Of a DNA stretch of 64,000 nucleotides, positions 62,284 through 64,000 are shown piece after piece. How positions within the stretch are numbered: position 1 is the stretch's first letter; every line of letters begins with the position of its first letter. The DNA lies in NCBI GenBank assembly GCA_028386065.3, contig JAKUCV010002350.1, positions 64,181-128,180 on the forward strand, given 5' to 3'. The stretch comes from Turnera subulata. Taxonomy: Eukaryota; Streptophyta; Magnoliopsida; Malpighiales; Passifloraceae. Made by a program: the position numbers and the translations under genes. Below the pieces are notes generated by a model. That model was not told the origin of the DNA. It did not search any database and saw nothing but the letters and a program-made list of their open reading frames with translations.

Positions 62284-64000
62284 ATGTCAAGTTCATCATC
62301 TTCTTCAGGAAAGTATGAGATAGAGAAGTTTGATGGAGGATCTAGTTTTAGTCTTTGGAAGATTAGAATGAGATCTTCTCTGGTATTGCAAGGATTGTGG
62401 AAGGCAGTGGATGAGAATTTTCCTGCGGGTACAACANNNNNNNNNNNNNNNNNNNNNNNNNNNNNNNNNNNNNNNNNNNNNNNNNNNNNNNNNNNNNNNN
62501 NNNNNNNNNNNNNNNNNNNNNNNNNNNNNNNNNNNNNNNNNNNNNNNNNNNNNNNNNNNNNNNNNNNNNNNNNNNNNNNNNNNNNNNNNNNNNNNNNNNN
62601 NNNNNNNNNNNNNNNNNNNNNNNNNNNNNNNNNNNNNNNNNNNNNNNNNNNNNNNNNNNNNNNNNNNNNNNNNNNNNNNNNNNNNNNNNNNNNNNNNNNN
62701 NNNNNNNNNNNNNNNNNNNNNNNNNNNNNNNNNNNNNNNNNNNNNNNNNNNNNNNNNNNNNNNNNNNNNNNNNNNNNNNNNNNNNNNNNNNNNNNNNNNN
62801 NNNNNNNNNNNNNNNNNNNNNNNNNNNNNNNNNNNNNNNNNNNNNNNNNNNNNNNNNNNNNNNNNNNNNNNNNNNNNNNNNNNNNNNNNNNNNNNNNNNN
62901 NNNNNNNNNNNNNNNNNNNNNNNNNNNNNNNNNNNNNNNNNNNNNNNNNNNNNNNNNNNNNNNNNNNNNNNNNNNNNNNNNNNNNNNNNNNNNNNNNNNN
63001 NNNNNNNNNNNNNNNNNNNNNNNNNNNNNNNNNNNNNNNNNNNNNNNNNNNNNNNNNNNNNNNNNNNNNNNNNNNNNNNNNNNNNNNNNNNNNNNNNNNN
63101 NNNNNNNNNNNNNNNNNNNNNNNNNNNNNNNNNNNNNNNNNNNNNNNNNNNNNNNNNNNNNNNNNNNNNNNNNNNNNNNNNNNNNNNNNNNNNNNNNNNN
63201 NNNNNNNNNNNNNNNNNNNNNNNNNNNNNNNNNNNNNNNNNNNNNNNNNNNNNNNNNNNNNNNNNNNNNNNNNNNNNNNNNNNNNNNNNNCAAAACTTGC
63301 TGGATGGGTATAAAAATGAAGCTCTAGAATTTTGTGAGCACTGTGTGGTTGGTAAACAAACTAGGGTGAAGTTCAGCAAGAAGGCAGAACACAAGACCAA
63401 GGACAAGTTAGATTACATACATTCTGACTTGTGGGGTCCGAACAGAGTTCCTTCTAAGAATGGTGCCAGGTATTTCATGACTTTGATTGACGATTATTCT
63501 AGGATGGTGTGGGTGTATTTTCTGAAGACAAAAGATGAAGCATTTTCAACTTTTGTTAAATGGAAGACGATGGTTGAGCGCCAAACAGAGCGAAAAGTTA
63601 AGCGTCTTCGGACTGACAATGGGTTGGAATTTTGCAACAGGGTGTTCAACAATTTCTGCAGCAAAGAGGGAATAGTGAGGCACCGCACTTGTGCAGGAAC
63701 ACCACAGTAGAATGGTGTTGCAGAACGTATGAACAGGACGCTTTGTGATAGAGCACGAAGCATGCTTTCACATTCAGGTGTCAGCAAAAGTTTTTGGGCT
63801 GAAGCTGTCAATACAGCTTGCTATTTGGTTAACAGGTCTCCATCGACAGCTATTGAGTTGAAAACTCCTTTTGAGGTATGGTCCGGTTTTCCTGCTGATT
63901 ACTCTAATTTAAGAGTATTTGGTTGTCCTGCATATGCTCATGTGAGGGATGGTAAACTTGAGCCGAGGGCAAAGAAATGCATATTTCTAGGATATGCATC
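62284..64000 (+). mobile_element. Copia (Ty1, Tnt1-like) gag-pol, incomplete and broken
   Basis: Gag begins at the ATG at 62284 (MSSSSSSSGKYEIEKFDG, then FSLWKIRMRSSL), the usual Copia gag opening. An N gap covers 62437-63290. After it the integrase region reads EFCEHCVVGKQ (zinc-binding part), LDYIHSDLWGP, FMTLIDDYSRMVWVYFLK and RTDNGLEF, so two of the three catalytic acidic residues are visible. An in-frame TAG at 63708-63710 interrupts integrase just before NGVAERMNRTL. The frame is open again after it to the window edge (KKCIFLGYA). The insertion lies in the intron of the F-box/PP2 paralogue, in the opposite orientation to that gene. Confidence 0.88.
62437..63290. other. Assembly gap of 854 N
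   Basis: Unresolved bases inside the Copia element. The reported length may be estimated. Confidence 0.99.

Noticed and set aside
62271..63406. Four long open frames of unknown residues
   Set aside because: They arise from translating the N gap. Only the gag start and the integrase part are real.

Overview
The window is nuclear DNA of a eudicot plant. Genes have many short exons with GT-AG introns, the gene families are plant-specific, and hAT, Mutator-like, LINE, SINE and LTR elements are dense. No species can be named from the sequence alone. Single Ns at 15479 and 19470, an 854-base N gap at 62437-63290 and a 127-base poly-G run at 12362-12488 mark a draft assembly.

Region 1 (1 to about 20.1 kb) is a transposon nest around two related O-methyltransferase (OMT) genes. 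The first OMT enters from the left edge and has its last exon at 1701-2000, with a SINE in the intron. Between the two copies lie a hAT MITE (2702-3346), two foldback elements, a Mutator-like element that appears to carry an F-box/LRR gene fragment (4396-6004), and a full-length hAT element (6188-10557) whose transposase has two in-frame stops and which carries a nested hAT MITE. The second OMT (10953-18816) is split by another Mutator-like element carrying an NDR1/HIN1-like gene fragment. A LINE sits in that element's right terminal repeat. The first OMT gives the empty site for this insertion.

Region 2 (about 21-36.8 kb) is gene-rich: a small C2-domain protein (+), a putative methyl-CpG-binding-domain-like protein (-), DGD2 digalactosyldiacylglycerol synthase (-), a membrane protein of the bacterial-PH type (+), and an unrecognised three-exon gene (-) whose first intron holds a decayed LINE.

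Region 3 (about 37.9-64 kb) has a SINE with an internal 68-bp tandem repeat. Next is a nine-exon minus-strand model (38823-43258) that reads in frame from an AP2/ERF DNA-binding domain through coiled-coil-like exons into an F-box and a shortened PP2 (phloem lectin) domain. After a candidate LTR come the complex I subunit NDUFB3, the 19-exon mitochondrial NAD-malic enzyme 2, and a five-exon short-chain dehydrogenase/reductase. A second copy of the F-box/PP2 gene (58805-61326) follows. It is damaged in its last exon, and a Copia retrotransposon that runs off the right edge cuts it off from any upstream exons.

Functionally the intact genes are ordinary plant housekeeping and metabolic genes: galactolipid synthesis in plastids, mitochondrial malate decarboxylation and respiration, and specialised-metabolite methylation and reduction. 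The most unusual object is the ERF/F-box/PP2 fusion model. The best-resolved history is the nested insertion chain OMT exon, then Mutator-like element, then LINE, each step dated by its own target-site duplication.
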